From assembly GCA_039545315.1 (NCBI GenBank), contig BCIM01000001.1:3443783-3507782 (forward strand): a stretch of DNA of 64,000 nucleotides, in the 5' to 3' direction. The DNA is from Kondoa malvinella (Eukaryota > Basidiomycota > Agaricostilbomycetes > Agaricostilbales > Kondoaceae). The stretch's first letter is position 1. Each line of letters starts with the position of its first letter. The notes under the pieces were generated by a model. The model saw only the letters and a list, made by a program, of their open reading frames with translations. It was not told the DNA's origin and made no database searches. Positions 34,401 to 45,756 of this stretch are shown here, piece by piece. Position numbers and translations under genes: made by a program.

Positions 34401-35435
34401 GTCGAATGCAATGTTCGGCGGCAAAGGCGGCAAATTTTTAGAATTGAGGTCTTGTGAGCGATTCGACTGCGAGCGGACAAAGCTGGCAAACTCTTCCCTC
34501 TTCGAAAGAGCATCCTCCAAAGTTTCTTCCGCGCTCTCAAACACATCAGATTCTCCTTCTGTTACTTGAGCCGTAGTGTCGAGATCTGCCGCCTCGCGCA
34601 TTGCAACCAGGGATAGGTCGTTTATAGCACCAGTCAAGCCAAGGCCACTGAACAGGCTAGAAAGCTTGCGATTGCGCTCCCAGTCTTCTTCGCTTGCAAA
34701 AGCCGAATGACTGCCACCAGTTGAGGAAGAGGGGAGGCCGTATGCGGCAGCTGCAGAATTGGCGATGCTGTGGTCTGAAGGGAGCCAGTGAATGGTCGAC
34801 TGATCTCGGAAAGGCGCTATGCTGATGGGCGATGCTAGAGGGGAACTACTGTCTGCTTTGGGGAAGTCGGAAGGCGAAGATAATGCAAGACTGGATTGTC
34901 CGACATCGTTCATAGCAGTCAGTGCTTGGTCGAAGATAGATCCAGTAGATGGTGATACTTGAATGGAAAGACGTTCACCCCGGCGCGCATTTCGAGGAGG
35001 CCGGGGAGGAGGTTTAGCTGTAGGTTCGATGACAATAGCTGGTTGTAGGTCTTCCGCGGGCTGATCTTGAGCTGCTCGATTACGTGCAACAGATAGTGCT
35101 GTGGGTAGAGGAGCATTGGAGAAAGTTCTTGACCTGCGTTTGCGTACTTCTTTGTTTGTCGACATTCGTTCTGCAAAGGCTTCGAAGCGGGAATCTGAAG
35201 GGTCAGATTTGGTTTGTTCTTTCGTCGGAGATGCTGGGCGAGAGTATGTAGCGGGAACTGAAGGCAGCGCTTTGCCTTTAGAAGACGCTTGACGCGTTCT
35301 TCGACTGGAGGTTCGGCTCCTGGACTGCTGTATTGCATCAACAGGCTGTGCTTTACGATGCGACAATATACGTACCGACGAGTTCCCTTCGTGATATGTA
35401 TCCTGATTCATGCCCTGCATTCCCGAAATCTCCAA
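31465..35435 (-). CDS. Rho guanine-nucleotide exchange factor (DH-PH)
   Basis: The first about 600 residues are low complexity, with many Ser/Pro/Arg stretches and polyproline pieces (PPPRPPRNARRGE, MQPPPPIQKTPKQRSK). The Dbl-homology domain begins near KRQEIIWELCDTEESFVNGL and contains HTQISGVLRSAQG, SDFGEFVRMQQGLPECGSM, and the conserved helix FLLKPVQRLMKYPLFFK. After an intron it continues QLLELTPAAHPDHLATL and a helical region with EEEYERIKVMQRQMRGL. A PH domain follows: RDRKLLAHGMLRRVHISD, a low-complexity insert, then PLHVFVFSDVVVLTTKH and, in the next exon, LLDIDLLPISSEAELSTISL with a final helix ECDRWVAAFERSFFSALR. It activates a Rho-family GTPase (Rho1 or Cdc42) in polarity or wall signalling. 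The target cannot be told from sequence. The C-terminal Arg-rich tail is unassigned. Confidence 0.88.
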
Positions 35436-35926
35436 GTAAAACTGCCTTGGGCCCGCTTGAGTATGGCTCCGCTGGTATCACGTCGTCAAAAGCCAGGACT
35501 CGGGTATAATATCAGACTCGACTTGGCCCGAGACAGATGCTTGTTATTGTAAGGCCTTCAGGAGTACAATTTCGGGAGATACACATTTCCAAATCGACTG
35601 GGCTTCGTAGGTCACGTCACGTCCTGTACTCACGCGACGCGCTGATGTTGTAGAGCTACTGCTAGAGAGCACGACAGAGAGAAAGAAGAGAGGCAGGACA
35701 CAGCAAGGCCTCGTGCCTCGAATTGCATAAAAGTGCACATTGGTGTTTGATCTAATGTCGAGGAAACAATAGCGACCGCTGCAACAGACAGAGAGCTCTC
35801 ATTATGACAGACAGAGAAGACAGGCGATATGTGATGAGGTATACTGAGTGTCGCTGAAACGTATCAACTGTAGTACAAGCAAACGACTTGGATGCAATAA
35901 CCAGCGTGTATACACCAAGAAACTTA
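35436..35926. other. Intergenic, SOG2 to RhoGEF
   Basis: No supported gene. This is presumably the RhoGEF promoter and the SOG2 3' end, both on the minus strand. A 64-codon open frame at 35738-35544 has no recognisable feature. Confidence 0.45.
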
Positions 35927-38900
35927 CTACCTGAACGTAGTAACGCTCAGCATCGCCAGCAACGAGTTCGTCATCTTTGCCAACTGCGACAATCCTTCCC
36001 GAACTGATCTTGAAAACTGCAAATCTTGCGAGAGCTCCCTTGCAAGCAAAGCGAATTGTATAACAGACTGAAGAAACATATCAGCAGATGCTCAGAGAGA
36101 CCGCGTGAGAGCTCACTTGAGCAAAAGAATGAGAATCTTCATTCAATCTCCTGCTCGCTGCCGCATTCTCTGCATCTTCTTTCACGTTGTCAAGTGAAGT
36201 TTTGAGCTTTCTTGCTGCCTCGGACGTGACCTCGCACAATTCGGTCAAATCTTGATGTTTTCTACCTGCACCAGGTGGTAGATTTTGGGCGTAATCCGTC
36301 AACGTTTCCAGGAGCATGTGGCATACGCTGAAAGCTTTTGATGTAGTCGACTCTGCCATTTCTAAGTAGTCGTTGTCAACCCCTCGTATAGTAGCAGCTT
36401 GAGACGAGACTGATCGAGATGCACTGCCCTGTCGACTCCGAGGAGCGCCTTGTGGTGCCAAGTTCGATGATGGCTGAACTCGAGCTGGACCTTCAATTGA
36501 TGGTCGAGTGCTGTGTGTGCGGGGACTGGCGAGCGATTGAGGTGGATGTGATCCCATGGGCGTAGGTGGTTGACCTTCTAGCGTAGCGAGTATGTCCATA
36601 TAGGGCAGATGCGTGTTGCCCATGTTGCCCAGAGTTGGGGCTGTAGGACGAAGACGAGCGCTCAAGGGAGCGCGAGAAGGATGCATATGTGATGAAGAAG
36701 AGGTCGCCAATCCACTTATTGCCGATTCGACCGGTGAAGTATCAGTTATTGGCGAAGTCGAAGCAGGAGCGATTGTAGAACCCAGATGAACGTCTTCCAC
36801 GCTGAATGATCCAGCATGTCGGCGCATCCGACCGTTTCTAGGATGATCCGGCAACGCTTGTGGCGTACCTCGAGGCGAGATAGCTGGAGTGCTTTTCGGC
36901 GAAACAGAATTGGGAGAAACAGAATTTGGGATGAAAGAAGTGACTGCTTCTGTTCCAGGCGAAGGTGTCGGTGGATGTATAGTGAAGCCCGACAGACCAG
37001 CATCCCTTTCAGCGACCATAGCAGCCACTTCTGCGGCTTTTGGAGCCATCTTCTTCCACGCTGTCCCTATTTCGCCCAGACTTCCGTAGAGCATCAAAAG
37101 CAACGTCCTTGTATACCGCACATCGGCTTCTCCGACCAAAGATTTAAGCTGGATAGACAAGACGCTGACCAACTTGCCAAAGATGGACACGTTCTCCCGA
37201 CAAGACTCAAAGACTTCCCTAATGGTCGCAGTTTCCGGAACTGAAGTCCATTTTCGCGAAGTCGAATCGAATCGATCAAGGGAATTTATCATTCTTCCCA
37301 TTGAAACATCAGCAGTACTCATCATCTTGGTCAAAGCAGCAGGTAAGTGATCATGTTCTGCAAATTGCCGTAAACCGGAATAGATCTGACTGAGAGCGAA
37401 TAGAATGCCGCGAATGGAATCGATAAATTCGAGTAGAGCTTCGGGCACGGCTTTCGAGCTTGTTGATGGCGGCAACATGGACAACCGAGCAAAATAAGCT
37501 CGACTGTCTCGATTCCCGCTTTTGCCTTGTGAGGTCGAAACTTCCATAAGTGATGGTCTAGGTCGATCAAAGGAAGGCGTATTTGAAGGTCGAGAAATAG
37601 CGAGAGCAGAAGCGGATGAAAGGCCACTGGGAGAAGGAGATATACCGGCTGAAGGTGGTGGTGAGATAGCCGTCTGGCCTAAGCTGAGATCTGGCAAGCT
37701 TTTCTTTGTTCGCATTAGAGGAGCTACTGAAGTTGGAATACTCTTGTTGACTGCCGTTGAAGTGGTAGCGGACGCATTTCGACTGTGGCTCTGCGTAAAG
37801 TGTGGTCGATTGGGTGTCTCGGACGTAGGCGTGAGCATGGGTGAAGTCATTGGTGCAAGAGAAGGAGATGGAAGAGGGGAAGGTATACCATTTGAGCGAG
37901 TAGCGGAAAGCTTCATGTTGCTAGGCCTTTTCTGTATCCGCTTCCGGTCATCTGGACGAGAGGAGGAGGATGATTTCTGTCTGGGCTGTTCCTCCTCGCT
38001 TGACAAAGTTTGGTCAGGTCGCGCAGTGCGATGACTGGATGACGAGGCGTTCCTTCTATCTGGTTGTGGGTTGGCCAACATCCAAGCTTGGAGATTGCCT
38101 AGCCATTTCTGCATGGCCAGCGCTTCATCTTCTTTGGCATTTGCTCCAGACAAAGCAGTGAGGTTGCTTTCGCTGCTGTTCGCTCGTTCCATAAAGCTGC
38201 TGCTTGGTCCACGATTGTCATGATATATCGCTATATCCCGCGGCGGCCATTCGATCGGATTATGGTCGATCTTGAGCACTCGAAGCTCAGTCACTAAAGC
38301 ATCGTCAGACACGCTTTTCCATCACACCGCCAAACTCACTCAAAGCGAAATAAGGTGGCAATTTCCTAATCGCGTTTTCCTTTATCGACAGCACTTTGAG
38401 GTTTTTGAGCGTCCCGCAGCTCCTGGGCATGCTCTCAATCTTGTTTTTCGATACATCCAGGATTTCCAGCGAGGCCATTTGACATATCTGCCAATTCCTT
38501 AGCTTTCCTTTTCAGATCTCAAGTTGCGACGGAAACACACCACGCTAGGAAAGACGACCATATGGTTTCCTCGCAAATTGAGGTATTTCAACGTCGTTCC
38601 CAGTTGCGCAAATTCAGCTGGAAGTTTCGATATCCGATTATAACTCAAAGCCACTATCCGCCGGTTCAGCAAAAGTCCAATGTACCTAGTAAAGACATAC
38701 GACGCTGTACAGTCCCCACAAGCTCTTTGATGACTACCACCGGTAATTCATGCGCTTTCTTGTGCGTCAGGTCGACCGTTTCTAATCCTGTTGTAGCTTT
38801 CTTATGCTTTACACTGGGCTCAGGTACAGGTACAGGATAATCATCTGATCCATTCGAAGTAGTAGAATCACTTCTTCCGTGTTGGCGATTCAATGTAGCG

Positions 38901-39475
38901 CGATAGAGTGAACCGTTTTGAGAGGTATTGAGTGAAGAAGAACCGGTTGCTGGAGTTGTGAAATCAGATTGAGAGCGAAGGAGTGGTTGACGTGGTGCGA
39001 GTGGTGCGCGTTTGAGTGAAGTAAGGTATGACATGAGCTGGTCTGTTGAAGCAGAGTTTGATTCGGGCAACTGAGGTACTGGAGCAGCTTCGAGTGATGC
39101 GCTTGGGTTCCAAGTGGACGGTGCGGCTTGAAAGGGCGAGCCTGAGCGAGGTGGAAGTGAAGCACCTTGAGACCGCGGTAAGGGAGGACCGTTTGATGAA
39201 GATTGAGAGGAAGATAGGCTAGTAGATGTGGTCATAAAGTCAAAGGGCGACTCCATCGACCTGTCAAATTGCCGCAAGCCTCTGGTAGGAGCAGCTTGTT
39301 GTAATTCGTTCAGCTTCTCGTCGAAATCAAAGTCATCGCTCTCGACAGAGTTGATGGAAGAGATGGAATCGTTGTGAGTGCGTCGGTGAGCAGGCAGGCT
39401 GCCGTTCAGTCCATGATTGGGTCGTTTGGAGCCAGCTCGCGCCCTATAAGCTGCCTCGAAGCGATTGTCTTGCAT
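35927..39475 (-). CDS. SOG2: Leucine-rich-repeat RAM-network protein Sog2
   Basis: The N-terminus has a Ser-rich region and an acidic DFDFDEKLNELQQ. Leucine-rich repeats at about 38700-38260 follow, read across introns (cores of the type LDVSKNKIESMPRSCGTLK, LKVLSIKENAIRKLPP and LRVLKIDHNPIEWPP). A short helix LGNLQAWMLANPQ follows, then a long Ser/Pro-rich linker. The SOG2 domain begins near VPEALLEFIDSIRGILFALS and includes FSVCHMLLETLTDYAQNLPP. The last intron, after SHSFAQ, leads to SVIQFALLARELSQDLQFS and GLSQLAKMTNSLLAMLSVT. A TAG at 35927-35929 closes the frame. In yeast, Sog2 acts with Kic1, Hym1, Tao3, Mob2 and Cbk1 in cell separation and polarity. The gene is divergent from the GT15 gene with about 190 bp between starts. 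Confidence 0.9.
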
Positions 39476-39666
39476 AGTTTAACGCGCGTTGGTGCCCGCA
39501 TAAGCTCCAAGTCAATCTCAGATCCAGGGTATCAGTGTTGAGCAGCTCTCTGGGTGCTTGGAGCTGGTGGTATACAGGCTTGCAGCCAGAGCAAGTGGCA
39601 GCTCGACGACAACATGCCAGAATGCAACTTCGACTCGCTCGTCCAGCTTCCAAGGTCTCAGCCGAC

Positions 39667-41596
39667 ATGATCCAAAGGAAGGCCTTGCTCTCTTTGGCCG
39701 GTGCCATCGTTACTTCTCTGATTCTCGTCTACTTTGTCACTTTGGACTATTCGCGCAACATTCTACCAAAGCGCATAAGCTATAACCCTCCCCTGTCATA
39801 CGACACACGCAATACCTCTGCCACAGGCCCAGAGAAGGCCGCTTTCGTCATCTTGGCGCGAAACTCTGATCTCGGCCAAATCTTGACTTCGATACAAGCT
39901 GTGGAAGATCGCTTCAACAACCGACATGGGCATCATTATCCTTATGTTTTTTTGAGTGCGTGTGGTCTTATGAATCGCCACGACTCGGTTCGCTTATGTC
40001 TATGCTGCCTACTTAGATGACGAGCAATTCTCGCCTGAATTCATCTCGTCAACTTCTGCATTAATCTCTTCGAATGCGAACTATGGTTAGTCCAGGCTGT
40101 TTCACCACTTGTTTACAAAAGCTGATGACGAGCAGGTCTGGTACCAAAAGAGCATTGGGTAGAACCATCCTGGATCGATGAAGAGAAAGCGGCCGCCGCC
40201 CGCAAAGTGTTAGCGGATAAGAAGGTCTTATACGCGGATAGCGTGAGCTACAGGCGGATGTGTCGCTATCAGAGCGGCTTCTTCTTCCGCCATGAGTTGT
40301 TGAAGGAGTATGATTATTGTGAGTTTTTTTTGGCTTGCATGTGGTAAGGAAAAGGTTGATATGGTAACAGATTGGAGAGTGGAGCCGAATATAAAGATGT
40401 TTTGTGATGTCATGTATGATCCGTTCAAGTTCATGCGAGAGTGAGTCGTCTTTCTGCTTTCCGGTGACGACTTCTCATTTGTTGTGCAGAGAGAAGAAGA
40501 AATACGGGTAAGCCTGGAGAAACGTCGTCTGGCTGCATACTCAAACGGAAGATCAGATTCACTCTATCCATCTACGAATATGCAGAGACGATACCAACGC
40601 TTTGGGACGCTACGAAAGGTTTGCCTCGTGCTTCTATTGTATTTGACATGAGCTGATCCCCCTTTCAGAGTATATGCAGTAAGTTTTCTGTTCAACGATC
40701 TGGTGTCAGGTCTGAGAGCCAACCAGAAAATACCCCGAGCATATAGCAGAGTAAGCATTCGCTCGAACAACTATCGCTACTATCTGAGTGTGATGAAGGG
40801 ATAACTCAATGTACTGGCTCTCGGACGATAAAGGCAACACCTACAACAGATGTCATTTCTGGTCAAAGTGAGTTTCTTTGCTGAACGAGTTCCAGCTCAT
40901 CGCGCTGATTCGACATAAAGCTTCGAAATAGGTGCGTCACATTCCTTTGTGCTGCTTATGCAGGTTTTATGTATGTGGGTGGATAGGCGATTTGAACTTC
41001 CTCCGCTCCAAAGCCTATATCGACTACTTCGAGCATCTCGATCGAGCAGGCGGGTTCTCGTATGAGCGGTATGCTCCATCGATGTCAAGTGTTGACACTA
41101 GCTGATTGGTCGATAGATGGGGCGATGCGCCAGTGCATAGTATAGCGGCTGCGCTGCTATTACCTTCAAGAGATCGTGAGTCGGGTTCTCTCTCACAGCT
41201 TTGAATATTGCTTGATAGTTTGCTTGCTTCGCAGTACATTTCTTCAGCGATATAGGGTATAGACATGAGCCCTTTCAACACTGTATTGCCTTTCCTGCTC
41301 ACGCTAGCGTTGCTAAACATTGGTGCGAACAGGCCCGAAAGAAGCTGTGCAGCAAGGTTGCTCGTGTGGTATGTCCCTCTCCAGTGTAAAATTAGCTGTG
41401 TCTGATGGTATCTGCAGACCCAGGAGACAGCTTCGAAGTGAGTCTTCTGGTTCAATCAAGATGATGCATTCTGATCTTCTTGGCAGACACACGGCTACAG
41501 TTGCACCAATAGATGTACGAATCTATCTCTATACTCTTGACTATTGCTTATTATGCTGTAGGGCACGAGCTGGCGCGGAACAAGGGCTTGGAGTAG
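39667..41596 (+). CDS. Golgi alpha-1,2-mannosyltransferase, GT15 (Kre2/Mnt1/Ktr) family
   Basis: MIQRKALLSLAGAIVTSLIL starts a type II signal anchor. In-frame ATGs also lie at 39622 and 39535. The lumenal domain follows across many short introns: AAFVILARNSDLGQILTSI, EDRFNNRHGHHYPYVFLND, EQFSPEFIS, LVPKEHWVEPSWIDEEKA, YRRMCRYQSGFFFRHELL, then the GT15 core YWRVEPNIKMFCDVMYDPF. Later exons give FTLSIYEYAETIPTLWDAT, NRCHFWSNFEIGDLNFLRS, HLDRAGGFSYERWGDAPVHS and FFSDIGYRHEPFQHC. The end resolves as THGYSCTNR, an intron, then WHELARNKGLE with TAG at 41594-41596. These enzymes transfer mannose from GDP-mannose to O- and N-linked glycans of secreted proteins. Homologues place the catalytic Glu within the VEP motif. 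Confidence 0.93.
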
Positions 41597-41779
41597 GGCA
41601 GACAGGCTTGGACTAGGAGAGTTTTATGTTGATACCCAGCATGAGATAAGGGCATATTTGCGATGGCCGAGAATATACAGTGCTCTACTGCTGCTTGTAG
41701 CTCAGCTGAGACTTGAGAAGGAAAAGAAATCGAGTCTGCGAGGTACTGAAGTAGATGTTGGAAGGGGACTTGAATCCGA

Positions 41780-43566
41780 ATGGGAGATTCGTCCATCTTT
41801 GCTCTTGACCATCACTCGCACCACTCGCAAGCTCAGGCCTCGGCAGCACACAACACTAAGCTAGAACCAATTACTCTCACAAGCCAGAGTGAAGTCATGC
41901 AAACGATAGACATCTCAAGCCCCTCACCCGGGCAAGAATTACAAGCTGTGCTGTCTGCAGTCGCCAAAGCACGCCGTATAGTCTTTGTCACAGGCGCAGG
42001 CACCTCTGTCCAAAGCGGCATACCCGATTTCAGATCTGCTTCTGGCTTGTTCGCTACTTTGAAAGAACGCAACCCGAAGGCTGGTCTGTCGAGTGGAAAG
42101 GACTTGTTCAGCGCTACTCTGTTCCAGGTCAGCTCTCCTAAGGGTATGACCTCTTGATTGGGCTGATGTTGAGTAGAATGAGGCAAACACCGCTCTCTTC
42201 TACAACATGATTGCTGAACTGTCGCAACTATCGAACGAAGCGCCTCCTTCGGACTTTCATCATCTCATGAAGACATTGGACGACCAAGGCAAGCTTCATA
42301 GAGTATACACCCAGGTCAGTAAACGAAGTTTTTGCTATCAGGCTGTTCTGATACGACGTCTTCCAATCCTGGCAGAACATTGACGCACTTGAAGAGAAAG
42401 CTGGTCTTACATACGGACTTGGCCTGACATCAGAAAACACCAGCCCACGAGCTACACTAAAGCGCAAACTATCCTGCACGCCTTCCTTGGCACCACCATC
42501 TGAACTCACTTCCTCGCAATCCTCGTGTCGCTCTCCCTCACCGGACGTACACATCTTTCCTACCTCTCAGTCATCGCAAAGATCGCCAACAAAAAAGCGC
42601 TCAACAATCCCGAAAGCGGTCCCTCTGCACGGACATCTACAAACCCTCGCTTGTCTCAAATGCTCTCATTCCGAACCTTTCGCCGCCAACCCTTCTCACT
42701 TGGCGACCTACTCAGCAGGTCAAGGTATACCCTGTCCATCTTGCCAGGACATTGAATCGCATCGACAAGTTACTGGCGAACGGTCTCGCGGTGTTGGCAT
42801 AATGAAAGTTTCCGTCGTTCTTTATGGCGATATCGACCTATCCGCAACGGGCAAAGGCAACACTGTGGGAGAAATCACATCAAAAGATCTCATGGGCAAC
42901 CCGAGACCTGATTTACTCATTGTTGCCGGTACGAGTTTAAAAGTACCGGGGACAAAGCGGTTAGTGAAAGAATTGGCAAAAGTGATCAAAGCGGGTAATG
43001 GGACTGGAGTCAAGACAATCTTTGCCAATATGGATTTTCCAGTGGGTAAAGAATGGCATGAAGTGTTTGATTGTTGGTTGAAGGGAGATTGTCAACTTTT
43101 ACCTGGTTTGGTCGAGGGCGAATTGGAAAAGGTCAAAGAAGCTCAGAAAGTCAGGGAGGAGAGGAAGGTGGCCGCTGCGAAGCGGAAAGCAGAGAAAGAA
43201 GCGAATTTCGAAGGGCCGGTCCAGAAGAAACAGAAAGTCGCCAGTGCTATTTCTTTACCGGTTGTCAGGGTCAAGCAAGAATCTCTACCTCGGATCAAGC
43301 CAAGCTACGAAATGCAGCTTCAACCTTCATACAACTGCTTCCAAGACGAACCGCTCGTCATCGAGGGGAGACGCAAGAGGAAACCTTCAACGCGATGCGA
43401 AGAACCCTCCGCTGCTATTCCTCTACCTTCTCTACAGCCTACATCAATACACCGAGGTAGCGCTAGCATACCGCTACCAGTGATCAATAGGCCAACAGCA
43501 GCGCAACAGCAAAAGACGTTGATGGGTTTCATGTCGAGTTCAAAGGGCGTTCGAGTGGGCAAGTAG
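41780..43566 (+). CDS. NAD-dependent histone deacetylase, Hst3/Hst4-type sirtuin
   Basis: The sirtuin Rossmann fold starts with RRIVFVTGAGTSVQSGIPDF and RSASGLFATLKERNP, then GKDLFSATLFQ. After two introns come ALFYNMIAELSQLS and then RVYTQNIDALEEKAGL, the QNID substrate and NAD site. The catalytic His lies in VPLHGHLQTLACLKC, and the zinc cysteines are ACLKC and IPCPSC. VVLYGD, LLIVAGTSLKVPGTKRLVKE and IFANMDFPVGKEW complete the fold. The KDLF/LFYNMIAEL block is typical of Hst3/Hst4, which deacetylate histone H3 Lys56 after DNA replication. A long insert lies between QNID and the catalytic His. The Lys-rich C-terminal extension carries a likely nuclear signal (KRKAEKE, KKQK) and ends with a PIP-box-like QKTLMGFM (43510-43533) close to the stop. 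Confidence 0.92.
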
Positions 43567-43902
43567 AAGGGCTGTTGTGTTTTATTTCGTGTTGTATAGT
43601 GTATTCGCAGATCCAGGACCGTGTACTTGCAGTGTCCTCGCAGAATCCGTGTACTTACCGCTCATTCGCATTATTGTTATGGGTTGACCAAAAGGACGAT
43701 ATACCTGCCAACTTGGATACCTGCTTCTGCCTTGTCGCACAATGAATGTCGAATACAGGCTCTGACACAGCGCAGCGCACAGTTACAACCGGACAAGCGG
43801 CGTCCTTTAAACGTTTCAGCCCTGCTTCTCTCATCTTCTGCACTACATCCGCTCTGTAGGAAAGCTTAGTAGCTGCTGAATTCTCTTTCTCTTGATCCAA
43901 AG
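43567..43902. other. Intergenic, sirtuin to wax-synthase-like gene
   Basis: No supported gene. This is the sirtuin 3' region and the promoter of the acyltransferase gene, both plus strand. Confidence 0.5.
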
Positions 43903-45450
43903 ATGCGGCTCATTCTGCCTGAAGACGAACGAGTCGCGATACCCAATTTGTTGCTTTTCCTCGCGGTGCTTGGTCCTATTTTCGTACTCTGGCTTCCGCC
44001 TACTACATTCCGTTCACTTGCCTGTGCTGCTCTCATAATTAGTCTCTTCATCATACCGGGCCTAGTAGATTCTTTCGGCGATACAGATACAAACGCAGGA
44101 TCAGTGGGATGTGCCGCTATAGCAGCGTATCAGTGAGTGTCCATCAACTCTGCTCTCCGATACCTCTGATTCAAGCATGGCAGCTTGACAGATAGAATCT
44201 ATCTGAGCAACACGGAGACGGACTTTCAGCGCATCTTGTCGGAGGATGATAATGGCAAAATGGTATTCGAACAAGCGCCTCGACCGATGACTTGGAAGCG
44301 GTTCAAGTGGGCAAGCGAGCTGTCTATAACGTGTGTCATCTCTATCTGTAATTCTCGTCTCTTGACCAAATGTTGAATGTAGATATCGTGGCATTGGCTG
44401 GAATTGGCTTGTCCGCAACGTACCTCCTACGACAAGACAAAGACAATCTCGTATCCGCTTCTTCGTCACTTGGTTCGGCAAAGGCACCCTCTGGTTTTTA
44501 CTGAGCGACTTGCTATACTTGCCAATGTCCAGCATCTCTCACCCTCTCTCGGGAATCCGCTTCATCACTATGCCGCCTGTCACAAGAGCTGTCTTTCTGT
44601 TGAGCATCTTTTGGAGGATCTACGGTATGCTGATTTGCCCATTTTATGTAAGTTGCCTTCGTCTTACTACACTGGCGAGATCCTGAATAGCTATAGTGGA
44701 TTGAAGCCATCCTAGTACTTTTCGGCGCATGCGAGCCGACGCAGTGTGCACCCATATTCGGCAGCATCTCAGAAGCTTATAGCGTGCGCAACTTTTGGAA
44801 TAAAGTGTAGGTCTTCGTAGTCATACTTCCGCACAACATTGATCATGTGGTGCAGCTGGCATCGTATGCTTCTGCTCGGTCCTAAGATTGCCCTGCTGAT
44901 TGATCAACAGAGGGGTTTCGAAGACCGCTGTCACGCGTATCCCATCTCTCCCTCAATAGCCTTGGTCTGGAAAGCAATACCTTGTCATACGCTGTGCTGC
45001 ATGTATTGATCGTCTTTGGCATTACTGGTATGTCCCTCTATTCCGCGCTGGAGTTCAGCTGATGGCGGTCAGCTACCTTTCATGCGCATGTCGTATTGCT
45101 TCTTGGCGGCTCTGGTGTTGGCCAACTCAAGTTCTTCCTAATGCAAGCGCTAGGCGTTATCGCAGAGATCATCCTGTCTACCTATACCAACATTCGAATC
45201 CCGCGTTGGCTCAGCTACTTTACAGTCGCGGCCTGGCTGTACTATACTGGTCCGCTATACATCGAAGAGCTACTGCGGCATGGCAGTATGTCAATCGTTC
45301 CAGTACTGGAGCTATTCTGATGGTCTCGCAGACTCCGCCAAACCACTGGACGGCATGCTTATTCAGAATTTGGTCAAATGGCAAAAGCACGATAATTACA
45401 GCCAGATGATGCAGGTCTGGGGCTGGCATCAAGGCATCTCTGGATCGTAA
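43903..45450 (+). CDS. Wax-synthase-like membrane-bound O-acyltransferase
   Basis: The protein is hydrophobic from the N-terminus (NLLLFLAVLGPIFVLWLP, ALIISLFIIPGLVDSFG). Soluble loops WQLDRIYLSNTETDFQ and RPMTWKRFKWASELS are followed by the signature YRGIGWNWLVRNVPP, common in fungal wax-synthase-domain proteins. TM segments continue through FITMPPVTRAVFLLSIFWR and YWIEAILVLFGACEPTQCAP. The core acyltransferase block is SVRNFWNKVWHRML with FRRPLSRVSH, and the putative catalytic His lies in TFHAHVVLLGG. The last introns resolve to SAKPLDGMLIQNLVKW and the end GWHQGISGS. The family (MBOAT_2/wax synthase) acylates alcohols or secondary metabolites such as glycolipids. The acceptor here is unknown. 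An MFS transporter gene follows about 300 bp downstream on the same strand. Confidence 0.82.
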
Positions 45451-45756
45451 CTCTGCCCACTTCTGCCTCGCCCTTCTGAACTTTTGCTTCCCCTCTCTTG
45501 AGCCTCTCATTCACTCTTCTTTTGTCTGTACATCTCTACCCGCTCAACGAGATCTACACAAGCTTTTCAGCAGCTAGCGCGTTCGTACTTGTGCTAAGTT
45601 CGGCACTCTGTCACTGCCGACACTTCTCCATCCTATTATTGGCCAAACTTTTCCGCTCTAGCATGCGCGTCTCCGCACATCGGGCATTCATGTAGGCCCC
45701 GGTGGATACTCGAAATCGAGATTAGCGCTTCTTCCTGCTCAAGCAAGCAACACAGA
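45451..45756. other. Intergenic, acyltransferase to MFS gene
   Basis: No supported gene. It is pyrimidine-rich in part (about 45480-45660), consistent with a promoter and leader for the downstream transporter. Confidence 0.45.

Noticed and set aside
35881..36060. Possible separate small gene with frame KISSGRIVAVGKDDELVAGD
   Set aside because: The same bases in another frame continue SOG2 after a normal intron (SVIQFALLARELSQDLQFS), which matches the Sog2 domain end.
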